Below are positions 42,913 through 51,311 of a stretch of 64,000 nt of DNA, piece by piece (position 1 is the stretch's first letter; each line of letters opens with the position of its first letter). The DNA comes from Streptomyces filipinensis (GTDB lineage Bacteria; Actinomycetota; Actinomycetes; Streptomycetales; Streptomycetaceae), in the NCBI RefSeq assembly GCF_014649495.1, contig NZ_BMTD01000016.1:124001-188000 (forward strand). Reading direction: 5' to 3'. Under the pieces are notes generated by a model, which had not been told where the DNA came from, made no database searches, and saw only the letters and a program-made list of their open reading frames with translations. Both the position numbers and the translations under genes were made by a program.

Positions 42913-44706
42913 TCAGCAGGCCTCCGTCCCGGCCTCGGCCTCGGCACCGCCGTCGGTGCCCCGCGCCATGCCCGCCCCGCACGCGCTCTCCCCGTTCTCC
43001 GGACCCGCCCCGAACACCGCCCGGTACTCCGCCTCCCGCCACAGCTCCTGGTGTGTTGCGACCGCCCTGACCCGGCCGGCGTCCAGCCAGGCGACGCGGT
43101 CCGCGCGGGCCGCGGTGGTCGCGCGGTGGGCGATCAGCAGGCGGGTGCGGGACGGGTCGGGGGTCAGCAGGGTCTGGGCGATACGGTGTTCCGTGACCGT
43201 GTCCAGGCTGGACAGGGCGTCGTCGAGGATCAGCAGCCGGCCGCCGTGGGCGAAGGCGCGGGCGAGGCCGAGGCGTTGGGACTCGCCGCCGGAGCGGGGC
43301 GCGTCGGCGGTGCGGGTGGCGTAGCCGTCGGGGAGGCGCCGTACGAAGTCGTCGGCGTGGGCTCGCCGGGCGGCCGAGCGGACGGCGGCCGGCGTCGCGG
43401 GCGTCGGCCCGAAGGCGATGGTGTCCTCGATGGTCGTACCCGGCAGGGCGGGGCGCTCGAAGGCGTAGGCGACGGCGCGGCGCAGCTCGGCGTGGGCGAG
43501 GTCGCCCAGCAGGACGCCGTCGAGCAGGATGTCGCCCGCGTCGGGGTCGGTGAGCCGGCCGGCGAGCTGTGCGAGCAGGGACTTGCCGGCGCCGGAACGG
43601 CCGACGACCGCGAGGGTGGTGCCGCCCGGGACGGTCAGGTCGACCCGGTCCAGGACGGTTCGTCCGCCCCGGAGCGCGGTCACCGCCCGCAGTTCCAGCC
43701 GGCCGTTGCCGGGCGGCAGCCGGCCGGCGCCGTACCCGGGCGCGGGCTCGGCCCGCACCTCGGCGAGCCGGCCGGTCGCCGCCCGGGCCCGGGCGAGTGT
43801 CGCCAGCTGCCCGACCAGCGCGCCGACGCCCGTGGCGAGCGCCGCGTAGCGGGAGGCGGCCAGCACCTCGCCCACCGACAGGCGATGCCGGGCCAGCAGC
43901 AGTCCCGCCACGGCCAGTACGGCCAGATTCAGCAGCGGCGCCACGGTGACCGCCCGTGCGGCGGCGCGTCCCTGCACGCGCCACATCTGGTGCCCGGCAC
44001 GCGACAGTTCGGGCAGCGGCGCCAGGATCCGGGCGGTCTCGCGGTCCTCGACGCCCGCGGCCCGGATCGTACGGAATCCGCCGACCGCCTCCGCCAGCGC
44101 ACCGGCGATCCGGCCCTGCACCCGCTGGTAGTCGGCCACGCACGCCGATGTGTCCCGGGCGAAGGAGCGCAGCAGGAGGGCCAGGACCGGTGCCCCGGCG
44201 AGGAACACCGCCGCCAGGTACGGGTCGAGGAGGGCGAGCGCCACCACACCACCGACGGGAGCGGCGAGCGCGGCGAGCAGGGCGGCCAGCGCGCCCGGCG
44301 CCGTCCCGGCCTGCGCCGCGTTGCCGACCAGCCGTGCCACCAGATCCCCGGCGCCGAACCTGGCCGCCGCCCGCGGGCCCAGCGCCAGCACGTGCCCGGT
44401 GAGGTGCCGGCGCAGCCATGCGGTGGCCTGCGCGTCGGCCGTGCCGGAGAGCACGCTCGCGCAGCCGTCCAGCAGGGCGAGCAGCGCTACGACCCCGGCG
44501 CAGCCACCGATCCAGCGGGCGGCCGGGGCGCGGGCCAGCAGCAGGTCCAGGGTGTGGCCCAGCAGGGCGGGCAGCAGCAGGCCGGCCGCCGTGGCCGCCG
44601 TACCCACCGCGCACAGGGCGGCACAGCGGGCGCCGCCCTGGCGCAGCACCGCGCGCGACAGGGACCGGCCGGCCGCCGGACCGGCGCTGTCGGGGCTGGA
44701 GTTCAT
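42913..44706 (-). CDS. ramA: ABC exporter subunit of the SapB-like locus (RamA/AmfB-like)
   Basis: The 597-residue protein starts at ATG 44706 (MNSSPDSAG). It has six membrane helices (~20-300) and an ATPase domain (~330-560): GRSGAGKSLLAQ (Walker A), a weak signature RSGGESQRLGL, Walker B LLILDDALSSLD with Asp instead of the catalytic Glu, and IAHRATT. The Asp and the altered signature suggest a degenerate ATP site, common in two-subunit exporters where only one site is fully active. The gene comes after the precursor gene and a strong hairpin, and before ramB. The short Glu-rich tail is unremarkable. Confidence 0.88.
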   Translation of the reverse strand: MNSSPDSAGPAAGRSLSRAVLRQGGARCAALCAVGTAATAAGLLLPALLGHTLDLLLARAPAARWIGGCAGVVALLALLDGCASVLSGTADAQATAWLRRHLTGHVLALGPRAAARFGAGDLVARLVGNAAQAGTAPGALAALLAALAAPVGGVVALALLDPYLAAVFLAGAPVLALLLRSFARDTSACVADYQRVQGRIAGALAEAVGGFRTIRAAGVEDRETARILAPLPELSRAGHQMWRVQGRAAARAVTVAPLLNLAVLAVAGLLLARHRLSVGEVLAASRYAALATGVGALVGQLATLARARAATGRLAEVRAEPAPGYGAGRLPPGNGRLELRAVTALRGGRTVLDRVDLTVPGGTTLAVVGRSGAGKSLLAQLAGRLTDPDAGDILLDGVLLGDLAHAELRRAVAYAFERPALPGTTIEDTIAFGPTPATPAAVRSAARRAHADDFVRRLPDGYATRTADAPRSGGESQRLGLARAFAHGGRLLILDDALSSLDTVTEHRIAQTLLTPDPSRTRLLIAHRATTAARADRVAWLDAGRVRAVATHQELWREAEYRAVFGAGPENGESACGAGMARGTDGGAEAEAGTEAC

Positions 44707-44743
44707 CGGCTGCGGCCTCGCTCGGGTCGGACGGGAACGGGAA

Positions 44744-44788
44744 GGCTCCGGACGGCCCCGCCCACACGGGGCGGGGCCGTCCGGAGCC
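44744..44788 (-). terminator. 20-bp-stem hairpin between lanthipeptide precursor and exporter genes
   Basis: 44744-44763 pairs perfectly with 44769-44788 around a 5-nt loop. It lies 18 bp after the precursor stop codon. It is probably a partial terminator or RNA-stabilising stem that favours precursor expression. Confidence 0.75.
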
Positions 44789-44806
44789 GTGGACTCACAG
44801 GCCCGG

Positions 44807-44920
44807 TCAGAGACAGAGCAGAACGCTCGCCGCGGAGACACAGGAGAGCAGGCTCGCCGTGCTCGCGCCGGTGTGGGTGTACTCGTCGGACTCGAGGGTC
44901 TGCAGGTCGAGCAGTGCCAT
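44807..44920 (-). CDS. ramS: SapB/AmfS-like class III lanthipeptide precursor
   Basis: The 37-residue peptide starts at ATG 44920, with AAAGGA about 8 nt upstream. The leader begins MALLDLQTLE, holding the LLDLQ motif (residues 3-7) of SapB-like leaders. The core carries two copies of the S-x2-S-x3-C pattern that forms labionin or lanthionine rings: Ser20-Ser23-Cys27 and Ser29-Ser32-Cys36. Only one residue (Val28) separates the rings, whereas in RamS, as I recall it, three do. The predicted mature product is a small, hydrophobic morphogen-like peptide that could lower surface tension for aerial hyphae. It lies between the LanKC and exporter genes, in the ramC-S-A-B order. Confidence 0.93.
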   Translation of the reverse strand: MALLDLQTLESDEYTHTGASTASLLSCVSAASVLLCL

Positions 44921-44958
44921 GGTGGTGTCCTTTCCTGGTTGGGGACGGGGGTGGTGCG

Positions 44959-47571
44959 TCACGGCTTCGTCGGTGCGGAGCCGCGTGTGAGGGCCGCCGG
45001 TGGCGGCGCGAGGAAGGGCAGGTGCGCGGTGCGGGCGTCGTCGCGGGCCGCGGCCAGCGCGAGCAGGCAGCCTGCCGTGCCGGTGGCGAGGTCCATGGAC
45101 AGCCGCATCATCTGGTGCCCGGGGAAGGCCAGTTGGCCCTGGTAGTCCATCGCGAACCAGCCGAGCCCGGCGATCTGCTGCCGCAGCCGTTCTCGGGTGG
45201 CGCCCGGCGCGGTGCTGCGGGCGAGGTGCAGGATCATTCCGGCGCGGCCCTGGAAGAGACCCGGCTGGGCGTAGAAGCGGGAGGTGGCGGCGGTCAGGAT
45301 GCCGGCCCGGGCGCGTTCGAACTCCTCGTCGTCCGCGTGCGCCAGGTAGTCGTCGAGGACCAGCCCGATTCCCGCGCTCCCGTCGCCGAGGTAGGGCAGC
45401 GTCCGCCAGCCCTCGTCCACCTCCAGGCCGCCGCCCGCCTCCTGGGTCACACAGCAGTCCAGGTCCCGGCGGAGCGCCTCGGCCGCCGCGGTCAGGAAGC
45501 GGTCCTCGCCGGTCCGCTCGTACCAGCGCAGGAGGAACAGCGCGGGCCCGGTCGCGCCGCGCAGCAGCCCGGCGCGCCGGCGCGGGGTGTCCGGGAGCGG
45601 TTCGGCGAGTCGTCGTACGAGGATGTCGGCGGCCTCGGCGGCGTGTTGCCGCAGGGCCGACTCGCCGGTGGTGTCCGCGAGCCGCCCGAGGACCAGGCCG
45701 AGCCCGGCGAGTCCGCCCTGCAGGTCGGAGGCGAGACTGCGCCAGTTCTCCCGCAGGACGCCGTCGGTCAGGTCCAACGCCCGCTGCCGGTGGCCGAGTT
45801 GGTCGAGCACCAGCGCGACGCCTGCCAGGCCGTCGTACAGGCCGAGCGGGGTGCCGGGCGGCGGTGGGGCGGTGTGGGTCAGCAGCCAGTGCTCGCCCTC
45901 GTCGTAACGGCCGGCCCCGGCCGCCTGGAGCGCGTGGAGCACACCGGCCGCGCCGTGGGCGAGGCCGAGGCCGCCGCCGTCCGAGAACTGGGCGATGTCA
46001 CCGGGGAAGAGACGGTCGTCGCGTTCCGGCGTGGCCGAGGCGAGGATCGCCTTCACCATCGAGTCCCGGCTGTAGGGCCAGTCGCCGGGCACCACCGGTG
46101 GGGCGGGTCTGCTGCGCCGCCCGCCCGCGGTGTCCCGGGTGATCTCCGCCACCGCCTCGTCCAGGAAGGCACGCGGCACGTCCGGGAACTGCTCCGCGAT
46201 CACCTCGGCGAGGTGCGCGGCCTTGCCCCGGTCCACCACGAACAGCGTGGTGACCGGCAGGAACAGGGCGAGCCGCAGACAGGCCAGCGCATAGCGGTCG
46301 ACGTCGGGGCCGCGGCGGTCCGGCGGGGCGAAGAAACCGGGGTGGGCGACGGTCTGCCGGGCGTTCGCCTCCGCGGGGGCGGCGGCCTCGAAGTCGATGA
46401 GACGCACCGACTGTTCGTCCTCGGTCACCATGATGTTGAAGACGTGCAGGTCGTTGAAGACCAGCCCGCGCGCATGCACCGCGGCCACCGCCTGCTCCAC
46501 CGCCGCGTTGATCCGCAGCGCCCACGCCGTGTACGCGGCCACGTCCGCCGGGTCGGGGTCGGCGGTGAGCAGCGGATGCCGCTCGGCGAAGAAGGAGTTC
46601 AGCGGACGGCCGGCCAGGTGGTCCATGACCAGGAACCGGTGCTCGCCCAGCGTGAACCAGTCCCGTACCTCGGGCACCACACCGGTCCCGGCGACCCGTT
46701 CCAGCGCCGCCTTCTCCCGCTCCAGCCGGGCCACCGCGTCCGCGCCGTCGGCGGCCAGCCCCGCGTGCGGCCGGGCTTCCTTCAGCACCACCCGGCGCCC
46801 GTCCCGGGTGTCGGTGCCGGTGTACACCCCGCCGCCGTTGGAGAAGTGCAGCGCCTTCTCGATGCGGTACGGCAGCTCGCCGACCGTCGTGGTGTTGCGC
46901 GCGTCGAGGTGCGGCCGCAGGAACTCCGGCAGCGTCACCCACTCGGGCACCTGGAAGGACGGGGCCCGCCGGTCCGGTACCAGCCGGCCCGTGCCGTCGG
47001 CCACCGCCGGGACCAGCGAGCCGCGCTCGTCGACGACGTACCGGCGGGCGAAGGCGCCGTAGCGGACGTAGAGCGGGCCGTCGTGCCAGCGCAGGTCGGT
47101 GAGGATGTACGGCCCCTCGAAACCCTCCAGCAGCGCGCCCAGTTCCCGCAGCACCTGCTGCAACTGCTCCTCGTCCGCCGGGTAGACGGTGACGAACTTG
47201 CCGCTGGTGTCGCGGCCCGCGTACTTGGCGTTGCGCAGGTGCAGCAGATGCGGGCCGGGCACGAACTTGAACGGGATGCGGCGCGGCACGCAGTAGTCCC
47301 AGACGATGCCCGCGATCCGTTCCGCGTTCGCGGCGGTCGCCGAGGAGTGGATCTTCCAGCCCTGGGCCGGCGACGGAAGCGGCGCGCCGTCGGCGTCGAC
47401 CGGGGTCAGCGTCAGCCAGTCGCCGGAGCGGGCCGCGTGCCAGCCCTCCGGCACCGTGCGACGCGCCGTCGCGTACAGCGCTGCCGGCGCCCCGTCCGCT
47501 CCCGGGAGCCGGTCGGGCGTGTCGTAGAAGTGCCCGTCGGCGAGCGCGTACACCTCGTACCGCTTGTCCAT
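44959..47571 (-). CDS. ramC: Class III lanthionine synthetase LanKC (RamC/AmfT-like)
   Basis: The protein has 870 residues from ATG 47571 (MDKRYEVYAL); the longer frame upstream lacks support. The N-terminal lyase-like part (~1-240) begins YEVYALADGHFYDTPD. The central kinase-like domain (~240-480) has VVLKEARPHAG (ATP Lys), NDLHVFNIMV (catalytic loop) and LIDFEAA (metal site). The C-terminal cyclase-like domain (~500-860) has repeated LGLAHGAAGV, GLYDGLAG, LGDGSAGIGL and FQGRAGM blocks. It phosphorylates core Ser residues, eliminates phosphate, and adds Cys across to form rings, typically at the membrane. It precedes the 37-residue precursor gene by 38 bp. Confidence 0.94.
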   Translation of the reverse strand: MDKRYEVYALADGHFYDTPDRLPGADGAPAALYATARRTVPEGWHAARSGDWLTLTPVDADGAPLPSPAQGWKIHSSATAANAERIAGIVWDYCVPRRIPFKFVPGPHLLHLRNAKYAGRDTSGKFVTVYPADEEQLQQVLRELGALLEGFEGPYILTDLRWHDGPLYVRYGAFARRYVVDERGSLVPAVADGTGRLVPDRRAPSFQVPEWVTLPEFLRPHLDARNTTTVGELPYRIEKALHFSNGGGVYTGTDTRDGRRVVLKEARPHAGLAADGADAVARLEREKAALERVAGTGVVPEVRDWFTLGEHRFLVMDHLAGRPLNSFFAERHPLLTADPDPADVAAYTAWALRINAAVEQAVAAVHARGLVFNDLHVFNIMVTEDEQSVRLIDFEAAAPAEANARQTVAHPGFFAPPDRRGPDVDRYALACLRLALFLPVTTLFVVDRGKAAHLAEVIAEQFPDVPRAFLDEAVAEITRDTAGGRRSRPAPPVVPGDWPYSRDSMVKAILASATPERDDRLFPGDIAQFSDGGGLGLAHGAAGVLHALQAAGAGRYDEGEHWLLTHTAPPPPGTPLGLYDGLAGVALVLDQLGHRQRALDLTDGVLRENWRSLASDLQGGLAGLGLVLGRLADTTGESALRQHAAEAADILVRRLAEPLPDTPRRRAGLLRGATGPALFLLRWYERTGEDRFLTAAAEALRRDLDCCVTQEAGGGLEVDEGWRTLPYLGDGSAGIGLVLDDYLAHADDEEFERARAGILTAATSRFYAQPGLFQGRAGMILHLARSTAPGATRERLRQQIAGLGWFAMDYQGQLAFPGHQMMRLSMDLATGTAGCLLALAAARDDARTAHLPFLAPPPAALTRGSAPTKP

Positions 47572-47769
47572 GCGCCCCAAGCCCTCCCTCGTGTGACCGG
47601 GAACGACACTCGCAGGAGTCAGGCGGTCGCGGACAGTCACGTCTGTCACGAGGACACCGTGCGGAACTCATGCGTCAAGATGCGTTCGGTGGCTTTCGAA
47701 CGGAACGGGCGTACCGGAGAGCACCCGGAGCCCCCTCAGGGGCTGCGCCGACGGCCCGTACGCGCTGTA

Positions 47770-50232
47770 ATGGCGAACGTGGTGAGTGAGGGCGCTGCGA
47801 TCAGCGGAACGCGAACGGCGCCGGAGCGTGCCGAAGCCGCCCTGGAGACGCTCACCACGGCCCCTGACACGCCGGACCGGCTCCGCCGGGTCCTGGAACA
47901 GGCGCTGGTGTTCGCCGGAGCGTCCTTCGCCGGCGTGTACGTCCCCGGCGACGACCCGTCGGAGCTGTTCCTCGCGGAGTCGGCGGGCCTGCCCCGCACC
48001 CTGTACGGACTGCGCGACGCCTACCCCGCCGCCGGCGGCACCCCGGTCGCCGAGGCCCACCGCACCGGACGCCCCCGCTGGCTCGGCCCCGAGCAGCTGG
48101 CCGGCTCCCCCGAGGCGCGGCGCACCCCGTCGCCGGACTTCTCGGTGGCCGCCCTGCCGCTCGGCCCGGTGGGCAGCGGCTGCCTGCTGGTCGTCAGCGA
48201 ACACCCCGGCGGCTTCGGCACCGACGACCGCGCCTGCCTGGAGCTGATCGCCCGCGCCGTCGCCGTGCCCGTTCCCGCCGCCTCCGCCGCCCCCGCCGGC
48301 GAGCTGCCGCCGGACGCCTTCAGCCTGGCCGTGGACAGCGGCCGGGTCGAGGTCGGCGACGGGATCCTGCGGCTGTTCGGACTCGCCCGGGACGCCTTCG
48401 ACGGCCGGGTCGAGACCCTGCTCGGGCTCACCGTGCCCGAGGATCTGCCGGCGCTGATGTCCGTGGTCGAGGCGGACCACATGTCCATCGGCGAGCGCGA
48501 GCTGGAGTTCCGTATCCTCCAGCCCTCCGGCGCGCCGAGGTGGCTGCGGCTGCGCGGCCGACTGCTGCCCGCCGGCGAGGGCCGCTCCGCCCGGCTCGTG
48601 GGCACCGTCGCCGACGCCTCCACCCTGCGCGCCGGCGTCACCGACGTGACCCGGGTCCAGCGTCTGGCCGCCGCGCTCGCCACCGCCGGCACGGTCAAGG
48701 ACGTCGGCAACGCCGTCGTCGCCGCCCTGCGCGGGCCGTTGCGGGCCGACCGGATCGCGCTCGCCGAGCTGGAGAACGAACGGCTCGTCGTCACCGTCCT
48801 CGACCCGCCCGAACCCGAGGCCTGGCCCGAGGTGTGGCGCAGCGAGTGGCGCACCGAGTGGCCCGAGGCGCCGGTACGCGCCATGCCCACCCTCGCCGCC
48901 GCGCTCCGTGAGGGCCGCGCCCGGATCTGGCCGGCCGGCACCTCGCTGGAACCCGCCCTCGCCGAGGTCGGCCCCGGCGGTCTGGCGGTGCTGCCGCTGC
49001 CCGCCGGCGGCCGCATGGCCGGCGCCTGCCTGATCGGCTGGGACCGCCCGCACGACTTCGGCCCCGACGAACGCGCGCTGCTCACCGCGTGCGCCGGCCT
49101 CACCGGACAGGCCCTGCTGCGCGCCCACGCCTTCGACGCCGAACACGAACTCGTCGGCATGCTCCAGCGCACCCTGCTGCCGCGCCGCCTGCCCCGGCTG
49201 CCCGGCGCGGTCGCCGTCGCCCGGTACCTGCCCACCACGGCCGGCCTGGAGGTCGGTGGCGACTGGTACGACGTCATCCCGCTCGCCGACAACCATGTGG
49301 CCCTCGTCATCGGCGACGTCCAGGGGCACAACGCCGGCGCCGCCACCCTGATGGGCCAGATGCGCACCGCGCTGCGCGCCTACGCCGCCGAGGGCCACGC
49401 CCCGGACGTGGTCGTGGCGCACGCCAACCGGCTGCTGCTGGACATGGAGACGGACCTGTTCGCGACCTGTGCCTACGTCGAAGTCGACATGGAGGAGGGC
49501 ACCGCCTGGTGCGTGCGTGCCGGTCATCTCCACCCCGTGCTGCGCCATCCGGACGGCACCGCCGAGGTCGTACGGGCCGAGGGTGGTCCGCCGCTCGGCG
49601 TGCTCGCCCAGGCCGAGTTCCCGATGACCCCGCTGCGCCTGCAGCCCGGCACGGTGATCGCGCTGACCACCGACGGCCTGGTGGAGTCACCGGACGCCGA
49701 CATCGACGTGGGCCTGGAGCGGCTCGCCGCCGAGCTGGCCGCCGGTGACCCGGCGCACCTCGGGCTGGTCGCCGACGCGCTGCTCGCCGGCGCGCACCGC
49801 GGCGACGACGTCGCCCTGCTGCTGATGCGCTACGACGGCATGGCCGTACGCCCGCTGCGCGAGAGCTGGACGGTGTGGCGGGTGCCGGAGGCGGTGCGGC
49901 ACGCCCGCCGCTTCACCCGGCGCACGCTGCGAACCTGGGGCGTCGCGCAGGACACGATGGACGCGGCCCTGCTGGTGGTCTCCGAACTCGTCACCAACGC
50001 CCTGGTGCACACCGGCGGGCAGGTCCGCCTCGACCTCACCCTGGTCAACCACCGCCTCCGCCTCGCCGTCGCCGACTCCTCCCCGCGCAGCCCCGTCAAG
50101 CCGGCCAGCATCGGCTGGGAGGCCACCGGCGGCCGGGGCATCATCCTGGTCGAGGCGGTGTCGGCGGCCTGGGGCACACTCCCGCTCAGCGGCGGCAAAC
50201 AGGTCTGGGCGGAGCTGGTCCCGGACACCTGA
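47770..50232 (+). CDS. GAF-PAS-GAF-SpoIIE phosphatase with ATPase domain
   Basis: The protein has 820 residues from ATG 47770; in-frame GTGs at 47779 and 47782 are alternatives. Order: GAF (~30-155), PAS (~180-285), GAF (~295-455), SpoIIE/PP2C (~480-680; GGDWYDVI, GDVQGHN, TTDGLVESPD, DDVALLLM), and HATPase (~695-820; LVVSELVTNALVHTG, GGRGIILVEAV). It is divergent from the LanKC gene by 198 bp, so shared control with the SapB-like locus is plausible. It resembles the phosphatase at 37537-39678 in overall sequence but adds an ATPase domain. It probably acts on a partner-switching sigma system. The partner is not in the window. Confidence 0.9.
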   Translation: MANVVSEGAAISGTRTAPERAEAALETLTTAPDTPDRLRRVLEQALVFAGASFAGVYVPGDDPSELFLAESAGLPRTLYGLRDAYPAAGGTPVAEAHRTGRPRWLGPEQLAGSPEARRTPSPDFSVAALPLGPVGSGCLLVVSEHPGGFGTDDRACLELIARAVAVPVPAASAAPAGELPPDAFSLAVDSGRVEVGDGILRLFGLARDAFDGRVETLLGLTVPEDLPALMSVVEADHMSIGERELEFRILQPSGAPRWLRLRGRLLPAGEGRSARLVGTVADASTLRAGVTDVTRVQRLAAALATAGTVKDVGNAVVAALRGPLRADRIALAELENERLVVTVLDPPEPEAWPEVWRSEWRTEWPEAPVRAMPTLAAALREGRARIWPAGTSLEPALAEVGPGGLAVLPLPAGGRMAGACLIGWDRPHDFGPDERALLTACAGLTGQALLRAHAFDAEHELVGMLQRTLLPRRLPRLPGAVAVARYLPTTAGLEVGGDWYDVIPLADNHVALVIGDVQGHNAGAATLMGQMRTALRAYAAEGHAPDVVVAHANRLLLDMETDLFATCAYVEVDMEEGTAWCVRAGHLHPVLRHPDGTAEVVRAEGGPPLGVLAQAEFPMTPLRLQPGTVIALTTDGLVESPDADIDVGLERLAAELAAGDPAHLGLVADALLAGAHRGDDVALLLMRYDGMAVRPLRESWTVWRVPEAVRHARRFTRRTLRTWGVAQDTMDAALLVVSELVTNALVHTGGQVRLDLTLVNHRLRLAVADSSPRSPVKPASIGWEATGGRGIILVEAVSAAWGTLPLSGGKQVWAELVPDT

Positions 50233-50738
50233 CGCCCCCGGGCCCCCACACGAGGGCCCCCGGAACGGGTACCTCGGCCGGGCTGCTCACGGGGGCGGGG
50301 GCTCCCCACCGGCTCCGGAGCTGCCGCCGCGGTGTGGGGCCGCCGTCGGGTCCGGGTCTGCCGCCAGGGGTCCGAGGCCGCTCACGGGGCGGGTGGCGCT
50401 CCCGGCGTCCGGGCCGCCCAGCGGCCGACGGCCGCCGCCAGGCGAGGCCGCGATGGCCGACGCGGTGAGTGCCGGTCGCGCCCTTCACCCCCCGGCGTCC
50501 GCCGGTCGGGCTCGCGCCGCGCGGTGGCCTTGCGCGGGCCGTCCGGGTGCCTGGGGCGCGCCCCGTCCTGCTCGGGCTCGCACCGTCGGTCCGGCCTCAC
50601 CGCGGTCGCTCTCATGCCTGCCGTGGTGTCCTCGCGGGCCGGTCGCGCAGCCCTGCTGGCTGCCTGCCGCAGCGGTCGGCCTGCCCCGGCGACCGGCTGC
50701 CACGGTCCGCTGTGGCTGCCCCGGGCGGCCGGCCGCCG

Positions 50739-50890
50739 CGGTCGGTCTCGTGCACCTGGCTGCGCCGGTGGGTGGCCGCCTTGGCGGGCCTTGTGTACCT
50801 GTGGCTGGCCCGCGGTCGGCCGTCTTGGCCGGCCCTGTGCGGCTGTGGGTGCCCCGGCGGCCGACCGTCACGGTCGGTCTCGTGCACCTG
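50739..50890. repeat. Degenerate ~132-bp direct repeats
   Basis: cggtcggtctcgtgcacctg occurs at 50739-50758 and again at 50871-50890. The ~25 bp before each copy also match (gccccgg-cggccg-ccg). More distant, weaker copies seem to extend left to ~50650. Confidence 0.7.
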
Positions 50891-51021
50891 CGGCGCACCC
50901 CCGGGTCACCGCCCGGGTGGGCCGCGTACAGCTGTGGCCCCGCCGGTGTGGTCGTGTCGCGGGTGACCGCCACACGGGTGCGTTTCGGCAGGTTGGAGAG
51001 GCGTATCCGGAACGCTGTGCC

Positions 51022-51027
51022 TAGGGT
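51022..51027 (+). promoter_or_regulatory. -10 box TAGGGT of a probable leaderless transcript
   Basis: TAGGGT ends 8 bp before GTG 51036, the distance expected if transcription starts at the start codon. No Shine-Dalgarno is present. A matching -35 is not clear. Confidence 0.5.
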
Positions 51028-51035
51028 CGATTGGT

Positions 51036-51311
51036 GTGGCACACACCTTCGAGGAACTCGTGCAGAAGCAGCGCGCGGCCGACGCGGCACACGCCACGGT
51101 CGAGGAACTGCGCGACACCTACGGCCCGCCGGCCGAGCGGCGGATGACCGGTGCCCAGTCGGGCACGTACGAGACCGCGCTGCGCGCCTGGCGGGACCTG
51201 GCCCGGGACGTGCAGACCGCGGTGAGCGAGTACGCCAAGGAGACGGGCCGGCCGCGCCCCGAGGTGGAGACCGAGGTGGCCCGGGCGGCGGCGGAGCCGG
51301 AGACCGCATGA
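51036..51311 (+). CDS. Small helical protein coupled to cytochrome b
   Basis: The 91-residue protein starts at GTG 51036, without a ribosome site; the -10 box TAGGGT just upstream suggests leaderless translation. It is Ala/Glu/Arg-rich and almost certainly helical throughout (FEELVQKQRAADAAHATVEELRD). It has no signal, Cys or membrane segment. Its stop overlaps the cytochrome b start (ATGA, 51308-51311), so they are translated together. I do not recognise the family. It may be a regulatory or assembly partner of the respiratory unit, or just a co-transcribed gene. Confidence 0.7.
   Translation: MAHTFEELVQKQRAADAAHATVEELRDTYGPPAERRMTGAQSGTYETALRAWRDLARDVQTAVSEYAKETGRPRPEVETEVARAAAEPETA

Larger units (their letters stand above)
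50233..51035. other. 803-bp repeat-rich intergenic stretch
   Basis: After the phosphatase stop come imperfect GC hairpins (~50235-50262), then a region with periodic CGGTCGG/GGCCG units and at least two ~132-bp direct repeats (see 50739-50890). No frame has a ribosome site or a recognisable domain; the long frames appear to be artefacts of composition. The right end holds the promoter of the small gene at 51036. Confidence 0.55.

Noticed and set aside
42622..50232. A 2536-codon open frame on the plus strand across the SapB-like locus
   Set aside because: Only the part from 47770 is a real gene. The rest is antisense to ramB, ramA, ramS and ramC, and is open because stops are rare at this G+C content.
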